A stretch of 18,082 nt of DNA, taken from an uncultured Roseburia sp. Lineage in GTDB: Bacteria > Bacillota > Clostridia > Lachnospirales > Lachnospiraceae. Both the position numbers and the translations under genes were made by a program. Of the stretch, positions 1 through 7,588 are shown piece by piece; position 1 is the stretch's first letter; each line of letters starts with the position of its first letter. The DNA lies in the NCBI GenBank assembly GCA_900548205.1, contig URJS01000048.1, forward strand, positions 1 through 18,082, in the 5' to 3' direction. The notes below the pieces were generated by a model. That model made no database searches, had not been told where the DNA came from, and saw only the letters and a program-made list of their open reading frames with translations.

Positions 1-1420
1 TATTTTCTCACGTTTGTTTGAACGTTCTACAGAAGTTCTTGCATTGTATTCCAGCTTCCATTCCTTACTGCTTCTTGGTGGATTATTGAATAAGCGAGGA
101 TTGTCATTTAAAACTAAATGAACGGTCCGTCCGTATTTTTCATCGGAGCAAGGGGTTTCACAGGTACAGGAAATACAACCGTTTTTCCTGCAGATTTTCG
201 GACATTTAAATTTCATTCTTCCTTTCGCAACTTCCATGCCGTCACGACGCATGCGATGACCGGAAGGACAAATAGGGGCGCCGTCTGTATCAATGGTAAA
301 ATCGTTTTTATAAACAGGAGGTCTTCCGCCTTTGCCGTTCAGGTCAATAAACGGTGTGATATTTTCACGTTTGAAATATTGATAATAAGGCATTGCATCG
401 TGTGCAGAATCTAAAAGTACTTTTACTACTTTGTAGTCAGGAAGAAAGGATTTCATTCGGAAAAATGCGTGCAAAAATCCATGAGAATCGTGTTTTGATG
501 CACAGGAAAAATAGGGAAATACAGGAAGATCGCTCTGCGAATCCACAAGCATATACAGATCGTAGCCATGATACCAGCGATCGTTAGACGAATCCCATCC
601 GATATCGCAGTCAGGCTGTGAAAAATAACGGTTACACTCACAAGTAGTGATTCCCTTTTCCTTACAGTCACAGATACGTTTTTTTGCGTTCTCTATGAGA
701 TGTGACAACGGGAGTTCCATCACCTGCCATTGCAAGCGAATCCGGATGTATCAGATCCTTTGAGGCAGAAACATCCACGAATTCCCGCTTATAAATTTTG
801 AACAACGAAACATATGGCTGCTCATCCAAATGAAATGCTGTACGTTCTAATTGAGGGAGAAGCTCGGCGACAGTGATCTTTTCAATGGATTCTGCTTTTG
901 CACCTTTTGCTTTTGGCTTTTTGACTTTTTTCTTTTTGAGAGGATGTTCGTCGGGCAAAAGGTTATCTTCATGCGAGTCCCAAAGCCTGTCAAAAAAGTC
1001 ATAGAAAGTACCGACACCAGGGGTGTCGCCGAATTCAAAACCGCTAAGGATGGCATAAAGAGGATTGAGCTTTAGTTGAGCAGACCAGTCAGTAATGGAA
1101 TCCACTTTAAAATCAATGGATAAGAGGTAGGAACGCTGCATACAGGAGGGTGTTCTTGGTTTAGGACCAAAAACAGAATACTTGCTGCGGAGTAACTCGT
1201 CTGTATAGGAGAGATCGAGATGCCAGAAACGTTCGATAATTTCCCAGGTGGAAGGAGCAAGAGCATTTGGGTTAGGATAGTATTTACGAAGATTTTCAGT
1301 AACAAAGTTTTGGTAGTCGGTATGACTTCCACAGTTAATAGGTAACAATAAAATCGCCACCAGTCGAAAAAATAAAATATATTCAATCGACTTCGCCGCA
1401 AATTTTTGGCAATTTATCAA
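1..1420 (-). pseudogene. DDE transposase of an IS4/IS1182-like element, frameshifted and cut by the window edge
   Basis: This is the transposase of a cut-and-paste insertion sequence. It reads from a TTG at 1420 through about 247 codons, with the first catalytic Asp in AGDGTPV (residue 234). It then hits a stop at 668-670. Dropping one A from the seven-A tract at 679-685 keeps the protein open to base 1, giving RKKRICDCK, a Cys-rich stretch, FSQPDCDIGWDS, LLDSAHDAMPYYQY (second Asp) and NARTSVERSNKRE (catalytic Glu). All three acidic residues are therefore present across two frames. The C-terminus lies outside the window. The start is uncertain: no ATG or clear ribosome binding site is seen, and the beginning may have been altered by the neighbouring IS3 insertion. 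Family assignment rests on recalled Clostridia transposases. Confidence 0.82.
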
Positions 1421-1450
1421 TCGATTTTGGCAAAAAGTGGGAGATTTTAT

Positions 1451-1495
1451 AAAAAAGGAATCTACAAGCCTTAATTTTATCGGGCTGAAGATTCC
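1451..1495 (-). terminator. Hairpin plus T-run reading left, between two insertion sequences
   Basis: GGAATCT (1457-1463) pairs with AGATTCC (1489-1495), and AGCC (1467-1470) pairs with GGCT (1483-1486). On the minus strand the stem is followed directly by TTTTTTAT (complement of 1449-1456), the form of an intrinsic terminator. It sits upstream of orfA and would stop minus-strand transcripts antisense to the IS3 element. In the plus direction the same fold would lie in the orfA leader. Confidence 0.5.
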
Positions 1496-1528
1496 GAGAG
1501 ATTATAGAAGTGGAATGGAGGTCGTAAA

Positions 1529-1942
1529 ATGGCACAGAAAAAAGTTTATGACGAGGAATTTAAAGTTCAGGCTGTGAAGCTGGGAAGGGAAATCGGTTTC
1601 AGTAAAGCTGCAAAAGAGCTTGGCATCAATATAGATACGCTTTATGGCTGGAATAAACGCGCAAAGGACGCCAAGCTGGATCTTGGACCGGGAAGCCATA
1701 CGCCGGATACCGCAATGAGTCTCACGGAGGAAGTACAAAAGCTCAGATTGCAGAACAGAGAGCAGGCAAAGGAGCTTGCCCGTTTAAAAGAGGAAAACGA
1801 GTTTCTGGCGGAAGCAAGAGCTTTTTTCGCCGCGAGCCGTCGGAAGTCAGCAAAAACCGGAGAATGCGTTTTATCGCTCAAACGACAAACGGCGGCACGG
1901 TTAAGAGGAAAACTGCGCTTTATTGTCATGCGCTTGATGTAA
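1529..1942 (+). CDS. IS3-family transposase OrfA (HTH/leucine-zipper protein)
   Basis: This 137-residue protein binds transposon ends and forms the N-terminal part of the OrfAB transposase. Residues 1-50 form an HTH_Tnp_1-type helix-turn-helix (FSKAAKELGINIDTLYGW). Residues 65-95 are a heptad-rich coiled coil (EEVQKLRLQNREQAKELARL), followed by EFLAEARAFFAASRRKSAK, which is typical of the end of OrfA. The start is firm: GGAGG lies 7 nt before the ATG. A T TTT TTC heptamer in the correct phase at 1822-1828 allows a -1 slip into the orfB frame, which stays open from there. The last 25 or so residues after SAKTGE are an overlap with orfB and probably carry no independent function. Confidence 0.85.
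   Translation: MAQKKVYDEEFKVQAVKLGREIGFSKAAKELGINIDTLYGWNKRAKDAKLDLGPGSHTPDTAMSLTEEVQKLRLQNREQAKELARLKEENEFLAEARAFFAASRRKSAKTGECVLSLKRQTAARLRGKLRFIVMRLM
1822..1828 (+). promoter_or_regulatory. Candidate -1 ribosomal frameshift heptamer T TTT TTC (orfA to orfB)
   Basis: In the orfA frame the codons read GCT TTT TTC GCC, so the heptamer has the X XXY YYZ phase. After a -1 slip the orfB frame is open through FRREPSEVSKNRRMRFIAQ and onward. Frameshifting between orfA and orfB is the rule in the IS3 family. Assigning it to this heptamer is inference. The alternative is separate initiation at the ATG at 1864, which has only CGGAG lying 1 nt upstream. Confidence 0.5.
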
Positions 1943-2770
1943 CAAGGCAGGGATTTTACTGGTATTTGAAACACCGGAATAATCCGTGGAAATATGAGGA
2001 AATTGCTGAAAAAAATGCGTGGTATTGTGGCGGAGGACGAATGCAACGATACTTATGGACGCTGTCGGATGTACCAGGCTCTGAAACTGAAATTTCCGGA
2101 CAAAAAGATACCCAGTGAAAGAACCGTTTACCGGATTATGGAAGAAACAGGACTAAGCCATAGACCGAAGTGTAAGCCGAATGGAATCACAAAGACTGAG
2201 CGGAATGCCCGCAAAGCCGAGGATTTGCTAAAGCGTAATTTCAGATCCGCAAAGCCGCTTGAGAAATGCGTCACGGATATCACAGAAATCCCCGCCGCAG
2301 ATGGTAAGCTTTATGTCTCGGCGATTTTTGACTGCTATGACCTTGGGGTACTGGGGATTGCAATGGCAGATCACATGAAAGCGGAATTATGCGTGGACAC
2401 AGTTCGGAATGCAGGGAAAGCTTTCCCTGCATTCCGCGGGGCGATTCTTCACAGCGACCGCGGAAGTCAGTATACAAGCGCATGCTACAGAGGGGAGCTT
2501 GCGCGCACCGGAATCATACAGAGCATGAACAGTGATGGAGGCAGATGCCATGACAATACACGCTGTGAGGCGCTGTGGGCGAGGATGAAGGCGGAACTTC
2601 TGTATGGTAGGTATGAAGCCAAAAAGATGAAGCTTGAGGAACTGAATACTCTGATTTGGAGATACTTCATCATTTACTGGAATACTCGGAGGATATGCTC
2701 GACCAATGGCGGTCTGCCGCCAATGCTCAAAAGAAAACAGTACTATGAATCATTGGAGCAGGCAGCTTAA
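1864..2770 (+). pseudogene. IS3-family transposase OrfB (rve/DDE integrase), one frameshift
   Basis: This is the catalytic part of the IS3 transposase. It begins in one frame (MRFIAQTTNGG to WKYEEIAEK) and continues in a second frame as MRGIVAEDECNDTYGR to the stop at 2768-2770. The switch falls on a seven-A tract at 2009-2015; six As would join the two frames seamlessly (GAA AAA ATG CGT). The integrase core is intact: Asp in CVTDITEI (codon at 2276), Asp in HSDRGSQYTS (2456), Glu in CEALWARMKAELL (2567). The C-terminal WNTRRICSTNGGLPPM is typical of the group. The needed shift is +1, so it is not the usual -1 programmed event. The gene is either newly broken, rescued by slippage on the A-tract, or carries a sequence error. 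Confidence 0.8.
2405..2436. repeat. 32-bp perfect palindrome inside orfB
   Basis: The sequence from CGGAATGCAGGGAAAG (2405-2420) is followed at once by its exact reverse complement (2421-2436), centred on a HindIII-type AAGCTT. It encodes R-N-A-G-K-A-F-P-A-F-R in the OrfB frame, just before the second catalytic Asp. The flanking bases (T at 2404, C at 2437) break the symmetry. Confidence 0.95.
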
Positions 2771-2813
2771 AGATTCCGTGAAGAAAATGTGTAAAGTAAT
2801 ATTGACAATATCA

Positions 2814-3444
2814 GTTCCTTGATCAGAGTGCAGGATCAGCCCGTCATTTATCGTCGGCTGCAAATCCAGTGCTTTCTGCAGTGTGCGGATGGCAAGGTCA
2901 CTTGTGATATGTCTATCTGTTATACTGGCAACTACACTCCGGTCATACAAATCTATGATTGTACAGTTATAGCGTACATCATGGTTCTTCAAAAACAAAT
3001 AGGTAAAATCTGTACACCATTTTTGATTTGGTCTTTCAGCAATAAAATCCTGCTGGATCTTGTTTTCAAAAATCCAGTGTGGTTTACCATGTACATATTC
3101 CGGCTTTTCCGACGAACGACAGAGCGCAGACCTATTTCCGTATTCATGTATTTATGAATCGTTGCCGGACTGTAAACGTATCCTCTGCGTACAAGATAAA
3201 CGGTTATGCTCCGATAACCGTCCACTCCCTTATGTGCGTGGTAAATGTCCCTAATTTGCGCCTGTACCTCTGATTTTTGGGTATTATAATCTGCCTTCCG
3301 ACATTTCCGGTAGTTATAGTAAGCATTCGAACAGATATTTAACCGCCTGAGCAGCCAACGTAAGCCGAAAAATTTATGATATTGTTCGAGAAACCAGTAA
3401 GCCTCTAATCGATTTCCTTTGCAAAGAATGCCGCCGCTTTTTTT
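2814..3444 (-). pseudogene. IS3-family OrfB remnant (frameshifted, C-terminus lost)
   Basis: Reading leftwards from the slippery run at 3438-3444, the frame gives EAYWFLEQYHKFFGLRWLL, YYNYRKCRKADYNTQKSEVQ, GVDGYRSITVYLVRRGYVY and MNTEIGLRSVVRRK. One base is missing in the four-A run at 3105-3108 (coding AAAA; five As would keep the frame). The other frame continues KPEYVHGKPHWIFENKIQQD, WCTDFTYLFLKNHDVRYNC (first catalytic Asp), and DGLILHSDQG (second Asp). It is then cut at about 2814. The third catalytic residue is missing, so it cannot be active. Confidence 0.8.
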
Positions 3445-3701
3445 AGGAAAAGAATCTCCTTTTTTGACTCTTCCAGTTCTTTACGAAATCGTAAATTCTC
3501 TTTCATCAGTTATGCCTCATTGGGAGAGTAAGGATTGAAAACGGCTTTTTCACTGCATTCTTCACTAAATTCAGCACACCACTTGGAGATGGTTGTTTTT
3601 GCTACACCATACTCGGCAGTGATGCTTTTGTAGGTACATCCTTCTTCCAAATGGAGACCTACAATTTTCTTTTTAAATTCAGGTGTGTAACTTTGTGGCA
3701 T
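3405..3701 (-). pseudogene. IS3-family OrfA remnant with in-frame stop
   Basis: The ATG at 3701 has GAGGA 6 nt upstream. The product begins MPQSYTPEFKKKIVGLHLEE and includes a helix-turn-helix (YKSITAEYGVAKTTISKW). A TAA at 3510-3512 interrupts it after NPYSPNEA. The same frame then resumes as LMKENLRFRKELEESKKEIL and FLKKAAAFFAKEID and ends with TAG at 3405-3407, the normal OrfA ending. One substitution (GAA to TAA) is enough to explain the break. Confidence 0.8.
3438..3444 (-). promoter_or_regulatory. Relic slippery heptamer A AAA AAA (G) of the decayed IS3 element
   Basis: In the orfA frame the codons read CTA AAA AAA GCG, which has the right phase for -1 slippage. The -1 frame is open from here into orfB (KSGGILCKGNRLEAYWF). 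No start codon suited to orfB was seen, so the original element probably made OrfAB by this slip. Confidence 0.55.
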
Positions 3702-3728
3702 AACAATTCCTCTTTTCTTTCTAGAATG

Positions 3729-3758
3729 ATTATATCTGATTAGCCACTGCTGTTACAA
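3729..3758 (-). promoter_or_regulatory. Promoter of the decayed IS3 element
   Basis: On the minus strand, TTGTAA (3758-3753) is followed 18 nt later by a consensus TATAAT (3734-3729). It lies just inside the element's TGTAGTG end and about 30 nt before the orfA start. Confidence 0.55.
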
Positions 3759-3776
3759 CTTTACTATAGCACTACA

Positions 3777-4084
3777 AAACGAGCACTCGCGCTGACTTCA
3801 CGTAAATTCGTTCGCTTGGTTTATGGATTGCTGGCCAGAAACCAACTGTACTCCGGTGTATCGCTGGATACATCAAATGAATAACTGTTTTTAACCTATG
3901 TTTTCTCATAGGTCTGTTAAAGTTACCCTTTTTCTGAAAAACATATCAAAATCTTTTCAAAAATCATCTTAATATATCACCAGATTGCTTATAATTACAT
4001 CGTAACGCTTTTGTCGTTGCAAAAGCGATTACTTTTTATGGCATAAAAGATGTTCCGCAGGGATCACAAAGCTGTTAACTATCC
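3777..4084. other. Gene-free stretch with consecutive hairpins
   Basis: I see no credible gene here. It holds four inverted repeats: TTGGTTT/AAACCAA (3816-3822 with 3839-3845, extended by TGG/CCA); TGTATC/GATACA around a GCTG loop (3857-3872); ACCTATG/CATAGGT around TTTTCT (3894-3913); and CGCTTTTG/CAAAAGCG around TCGTTG (4006-4027, lengthened by GTAA/TTAC). The last is followed by TTTTTAT on the plus strand. The stretch lies between the insertion-sequence end and the last gene of the ABC transporter operon. Confidence 0.6.
4002..4040 (+). terminator. Possible intrinsic terminator, plus strand
   Basis: GTAA-CGCTTTTG, loop TCGTTG, CAAAAGCG-(A)-TTAC gives a 12-bp stem with one bulged base. It is followed by CTTTTTAT on the plus strand. 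Its orientation opposes the neighbouring minus-strand operon, and no plus-strand gene feeds it. It could block transcription entering from the transposon side. The minus strand lacks a T-run. Confidence 0.4.
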
Positions 4085-6790
4085 TCAGCCCTCTGTCTCT
4101 CTCAGCCGCTCCACGATCGTCTGTCTCGCCACAACGCGGTAGACAAGCAGCGGAACGATAGCGCCAAGCACTGCCAGAACCGGGGCGATGATAAGGATTG
4201 GCGCCACGGTCAGCCGGTAAGTAAAGAACCAGAACATACTGCTCATTGCAGACGCCATGACATGTCCTGACAGCAGGGAGAGCACAAGCGCAAACACCGC
4301 AGAGCCAAGCGCATACAGCAGTCCCTCATAGACCAGCATTCCCTTCAGCTGTCTGCCGCTCATACCGATCGACTGGAGCATTGCAAATTCGCGTTTTCGC
4401 GTGATGATCCCGGTCAGGATCGCATTGACGAAGTTCAATACGCCGATCATGCCGACGATAAAGCTTAGCACACCGCCCAAAAGCAGGAACATACTGCGGA
4501 AGCTCTCAAACTCCGCCTGATATTTCGCCTTGCTCTCATAGTCATAGGAAGGATTTACGTTTGTTGTGTAGTCCTCCAAAAACTGTTCCATCAAAACATT
4601 CGCCTGATCTGTCGTGTCAAACGCATACAGCATGACGGCGTCGCTTCCGGTATCTCGGATAAATGTCTGGTCATTTAAGACAAACTGATCCGCCCCGTAA
4701 TAGCGGTAGCTGAGCGCGTTCGGAACACTCACAAGCGCCACAACCTCATACTCTTTTTCGGTGTACTTCAGCGTGCGCGTATCAACAGGACGGTCGCCGA
4801 TCGCATCAAGGTCTTCATAAATCTCTCCGGTGTCGGGATTGTAGTATTCAACCTCCTCCACATACCGCAGCTTGACTTTATCTCCGACCTTCGCCCAGTG
4901 AGAATCCATTTCCGCTGTTCCATAATCATCCTCCATGTACACCGCCGCGATGTAATTGCCCCCCGGCTCGTAGAGCTTGCGGAGATCGCCCTCCAGCACA
5001 TGCAGCCGGTCCAACGCATAAGCTTCCATTCCCAAAAGCGATACACGGTCCATGAGCTTACCGTCCTCCGTCTTTTCCGCCGACGCAACCTTTTCGTCCA
5101 ATTGTTTTTTGGAATACCAGCTACTATACAACTGCCGGTAGTATTCCTCGCTGACAAACTCCTGCGCTGCTTTTGTCTGCCCGTATACCTTACCACCCTC
5201 CGTAATACCTCCGAAGTCGGCAATACTGTCCACCACACCATCCTCCACAGCGGCTTCTGCCGAAAACATTGAACCAACCCGAAAATAGGAAGCGTTTGCA
5301 ACGATAAAATCGCTCACGGAATTGGAGGCAAGATATTTGTCCATATCAAATCCTCTTGTGAACAGAACCGTGGTGTTTAGCAGCACGACCGCCAGAGAGA
5401 GCGACGCGACCGTTACGATCGTCTTACTCTTGCTCCTCCCGAGATTTGCAAGCGCCAGTGAAAAAAGAGAAACACCCTTTTTATTGACATAAGAGTGGCT
5501 CGCAAAGCGTGCCGCTCGTTGTTTTCTGCGGGTGGTCTTTTTTATATCGCTGCCCTCCGTATAGCGCACCGCCTCGATCGGTGAAATTCTTGCCGCCATG
5601 CGTCCCGGCTTCGCGCAGGAAAGCAGCACAGTGAGCAGGGAAAAGACAGCCGCACCGAAAAAGATCAGTGGATTTACGGACACCACATCCACTACCATGC
5701 CGTTTAACCGACTTAACACCACCGGAGTCAGCCATGAACCAATCAGCCAGCCCATAAGCAGTCCAAGCGGGATGCCGCAGCCGGAAAGCAGCATCGCCTG
5801 ATACCGAAGTAACCGCTTCACCTGCCGTCCGGTCGTTCCGATCGTCTTTAACAAACCGTAAAAACGGATGTCGCCAACTACGGAAATACGAAATACATTG
5901 TAAATGATCAGGTATCCGGTAAAGATGATAAGCAGTAACATTCCGGCGATCGCAAATACCACGCTAAGATCCATGCTTTCGGAAAGCTGCGCTCCCGTAT
6001 AGCCCCAGTTCACACCCTTGCGGATATAGGGCAGCTCCTCGCCGCTTGGATCCTCACTCTGATAGCCGTGATTTGCCAGAATCGTATCGAGATCATCTCC
6101 GATATTCGCCGAGCTCTTTAGCATCACGTCAAGATTAAAGCTTCCGGTCATGTTATCTTTTCCCGGAGGCGTCACGCCGACCTCCTGCAAAATGGCATCC
6201 ACCCGACTCTCCGGGATCAAAATATGACTGGCAACGATCGCCTCGTCCCGCTCCCACCAGCCGCACAGCGTAAAGGTCTGCGTCGTCTTAATTCCGTCCA
6301 CCAGAAAGGTGATCGTGAACTCTGCGCCAAGCTCCGGTGTAACGCCAAGAAGCTCCAGAACGCTAATATCTGTCGCCGCCTCGTTCGTTCCCTCCTCCGG
6401 AAGTCTTCCCTCGATCGGATTGCAGTACATCCAGTGCGCGTTATTTTTGTCACTGTAGCTGATCTCCACCTGACTTTTGTTAAACGGGACATCTCTGGGC
6501 ATTCCCAAAAAACGCCGCACTCCGTATTCCTTGATCATTGGATCGTCCTTTAATTCCAGATACTGCTCTTTTGTCAGGCGTTTAAATCCTCCATGCGAAA
6601 AACCTCCGACCTGCCGGAAATTCGACTCCTGAAACGAATCGTTAATCGACAGCGCGATCGTAAACAGCGCCGTAAATAAAATCGTGGTGAGCGCGATCGC
6701 AAGCACGGCGATGATATTTCTTGTCTTTGACGCCGCGAGGCTTTTGCGCGAGAGATTGCCAATACATTTTTTGTTTGCCACACGAATCAT
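4085..6790 (-). CDS. ABC transporter permease, FtsX/MacB type, two-domain
   Basis: This 901-residue membrane protein is the permease partner of the ATPase just upstream. Predicted membrane segments are at about residues 25-48, 275-299, 335-356, 374-392, 457-477, 769-790, 823-840 and 863-885. Large outside loops lie at about 50-270 (MacB_PCD-like) and 480-765. The two FtsX cores carry the typical segments GLLKTIGTTGRQVKRLL and FAMLQSIGMSGRQLKGML. This is the duplicated FtsX layout seen in Firmicute exporters and peptide-resistance systems, with no ATPase fused. GAGGGGGTGAT precedes the ATG, which lies 4 nt after the ATPase stop, so the two are translated together. The substrate cannot be read from sequence; peptides or lipid-linked molecules are typical. 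Confidence 0.9.
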   Translation of the reverse strand: MIRVANKKCIGNLSRKSLAASKTRNIIAVLAIALTTILFTALFTIALSINDSFQESNFRQVGGFSHGGFKRLTKEQYLELKDDPMIKEYGVRRFLGMPRDVPFNKSQVEISYSDKNNAHWMYCNPIEGRLPEEGTNEAATDISVLELLGVTPELGAEFTITFLVDGIKTTQTFTLCGWWERDEAIVASHILIPESRVDAILQEVGVTPPGKDNMTGSFNLDVMLKSSANIGDDLDTILANHGYQSEDPSGEELPYIRKGVNWGYTGAQLSESMDLSVVFAIAGMLLLIIFTGYLIIYNVFRISVVGDIRFYGLLKTIGTTGRQVKRLLRYQAMLLSGCGIPLGLLMGWLIGSWLTPVVLSRLNGMVVDVVSVNPLIFFGAAVFSLLTVLLSCAKPGRMAARISPIEAVRYTEGSDIKKTTRRKQRAARFASHSYVNKKGVSLFSLALANLGRSKSKTIVTVASLSLAVVLLNTTVLFTRGFDMDKYLASNSVSDFIVANASYFRVGSMFSAEAAVEDGVVDSIADFGGITEGGKVYGQTKAAQEFVSEEYYRQLYSSWYSKKQLDEKVASAEKTEDGKLMDRVSLLGMEAYALDRLHVLEGDLRKLYEPGGNYIAAVYMEDDYGTAEMDSHWAKVGDKVKLRYVEEVEYYNPDTGEIYEDLDAIGDRPVDTRTLKYTEKEYEVVALVSVPNALSYRYYGADQFVLNDQTFIRDTGSDAVMLYAFDTTDQANVLMEQFLEDYTTNVNPSYDYESKAKYQAEFESFRSMFLLLGGVLSFIVGMIGVLNFVNAILTGIITRKREFAMLQSIGMSGRQLKGMLVYEGLLYALGSAVFALVLSLLSGHVMASAMSSMFWFFTYRLTVAPILIIAPVLAVLGAIVPLLVYRVVARQTIVERLRETEG

Positions 6791-6794
6791 CTCA

Positions 6795-7466
6795 TCACCC
6801 CCTCACTGCGATGCGGCCGTCTTCGATGCGGATGATCCGGTCTGCCATCTGCGCGATCTCTTCATTGTGGGTGATCATGACGATCGTCTGTGCAAAACGC
6901 TCACTCGTCACCTTGAGCAGTCCCATCACGTCCTGACTGGTGCTGCTGTCTAAGTTTCCCGTCGGCTCATCCGCTAAGATGATTGCCGGCTTTGCCGCCA
7001 GCGCCCGCGCGATCGCCACGCGCTGCTGCTGTCCGCCGGAAAGCTTGTTCGGCAGATTGTTCAATTTTTTCTCAAGACCTAACGTCTCAATGATTTTCTT
7101 TACATATGCCTCGTCCTCACGGTTTCCGTCAAGCTGGATCGGCAGCACGATGTTTTCATATACGCTTAACACCGGAATGAGATTGTAATTCTGGAACACA
7201 AAGCCGATCTTCCTGCGGCGGAATACCGTCAGCTCCTCGTCCTTTAATTTGGAGAGCTCTCTCCCGTCCACCGTCACGCTCCCGCTGGTCGGACGGTCAA
7301 GCCCTCCCAGCATATGAAGCAGCGTCGATTTGCCCGAGCCGGACGTGCCGACGATCGCCACAAACTCGCCCTTCTCCACAGACAGATCCACGCCGTCTAA
7401 TGCGTGCACCTCGGTCTCCCCTTTTCCGTATATCTTTTTCAGATTCTTCGTCTCTAAAATTGTCAT
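6795..7466 (-). CDS. ABC transporter ATP-binding protein, LolD/MacB type
   Basis: This 223-residue ATPase drives the permease downstream. Walker A GTSGSGKST is at 40-48, Q-loop FQNYN from 91, signature LSGGQQQR at 142-149, Walker B IILADEPTGNLD at 162-173, and the switch His in MITHNEE at 200. All are intact. I chose the ATG at 7466 (MTILETKNLKKIYG) because GGAGG lies 5 nt upstream. The frame extends upstream to 7529, but that part is low-complexity and matches nothing in the family. A small hairpin, CCGTT-TCGG-AACGG, overlaps the ribosome binding site. It lies 122 nt after the WG-repeat gene, with no terminator seen between, so co-transcription with the sensor genes is likely. Confidence 0.95.
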   Translation of the reverse strand: MTILETKNLKKIYGKGETEVHALDGVDLSVEKGEFVAIVGTSGSGKSTLLHMLGGLDRPTSGSVTVDGRELSKLKDEELTVFRRRKIGFVFQNYNLIPVLSVYENIVLPIQLDGNREDEAYVKKIIETLGLEKKLNNLPNKLSGGQQQRVAIARALAAKPAIILADEPTGNLDSSTSQDVMGLLKVTSERFAQTIVMITHNEEIAQMADRIIRIEDGRIAVRG

Positions 7467-7588
7467 AAAAGCCTCCGTTCCGAAACGGCATGGCGCGCCG
7501 CTTCCCTCATGTTGTTTTCTACAAGACAAACTTTAGCACAAGAATCTTTCCTGCTTCTTTCTGAAATCTAACAGTTTTGAAAGATTTG

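Larger units (their letters stand above)
1441..2813 (+). mobile_element. IS3-family insertion sequence (orfA + orfB), nearly complete
   Basis: This element carries orfA (1529-1942) and orfB (about 1864-2770). Its right end must lie between about 2807 and 2815, because the minus-strand orfB of the neighbouring decayed IS3 element is readable up to its HSDQG motif there and then stops matching. The left end is not fixed; it lies somewhere in 1405-1460. A weak shared end motif is visible: ATTTT followed closely by GGAATCT at the left (about 1444-1463), and the same order on the reverse strand of 2771-2788. No target duplication could be identified. The stated ends are estimates. Confidence 0.6.
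2814..3776 (-). mobile_element. Decayed, truncated IS3-family element
   Basis: This is a second IS3-family element of a different subgroup, on the minus strand. Its outer end is recognisable: the reverse strand from 3776 starts TGTAGTGCTATAGTAAAG, with the TG start usual in this family. Next come a promoter, orfA with an in-frame stop, and orfB with a one-base deletion. OrfB stops at its HSDQG motif, where the neighbouring IS3 element begins. The rest of orfB and the other end are not found left of that element, so the interruption was followed by deletion or rearrangement, or the missing part lies outside the window. Confidence 0.75.

Noticed and set aside
679..685. Seven-A tract in the DDE transposase as a -1 programmed frameshift site
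   Set aside because: The open downstream frame that matches the transposase family is reached by skipping one A (+1/-2), not by a -1 slip. The -1 frame gives a short, unrelated reading.
3990..3995. Consensus TATAAT on the plus strand as a promoter for a small RNA
   Set aside because: No acceptable -35 lies 16-18 nt upstream, and the start would fall directly on the terminator-like hairpin.
7467..7529. N-terminal extension of the ABC ATPase
   Set aside because: The 21 extra residues match nothing in the family, while the ATG at 7466 has an ideal GGAGG 5 nt upstream.
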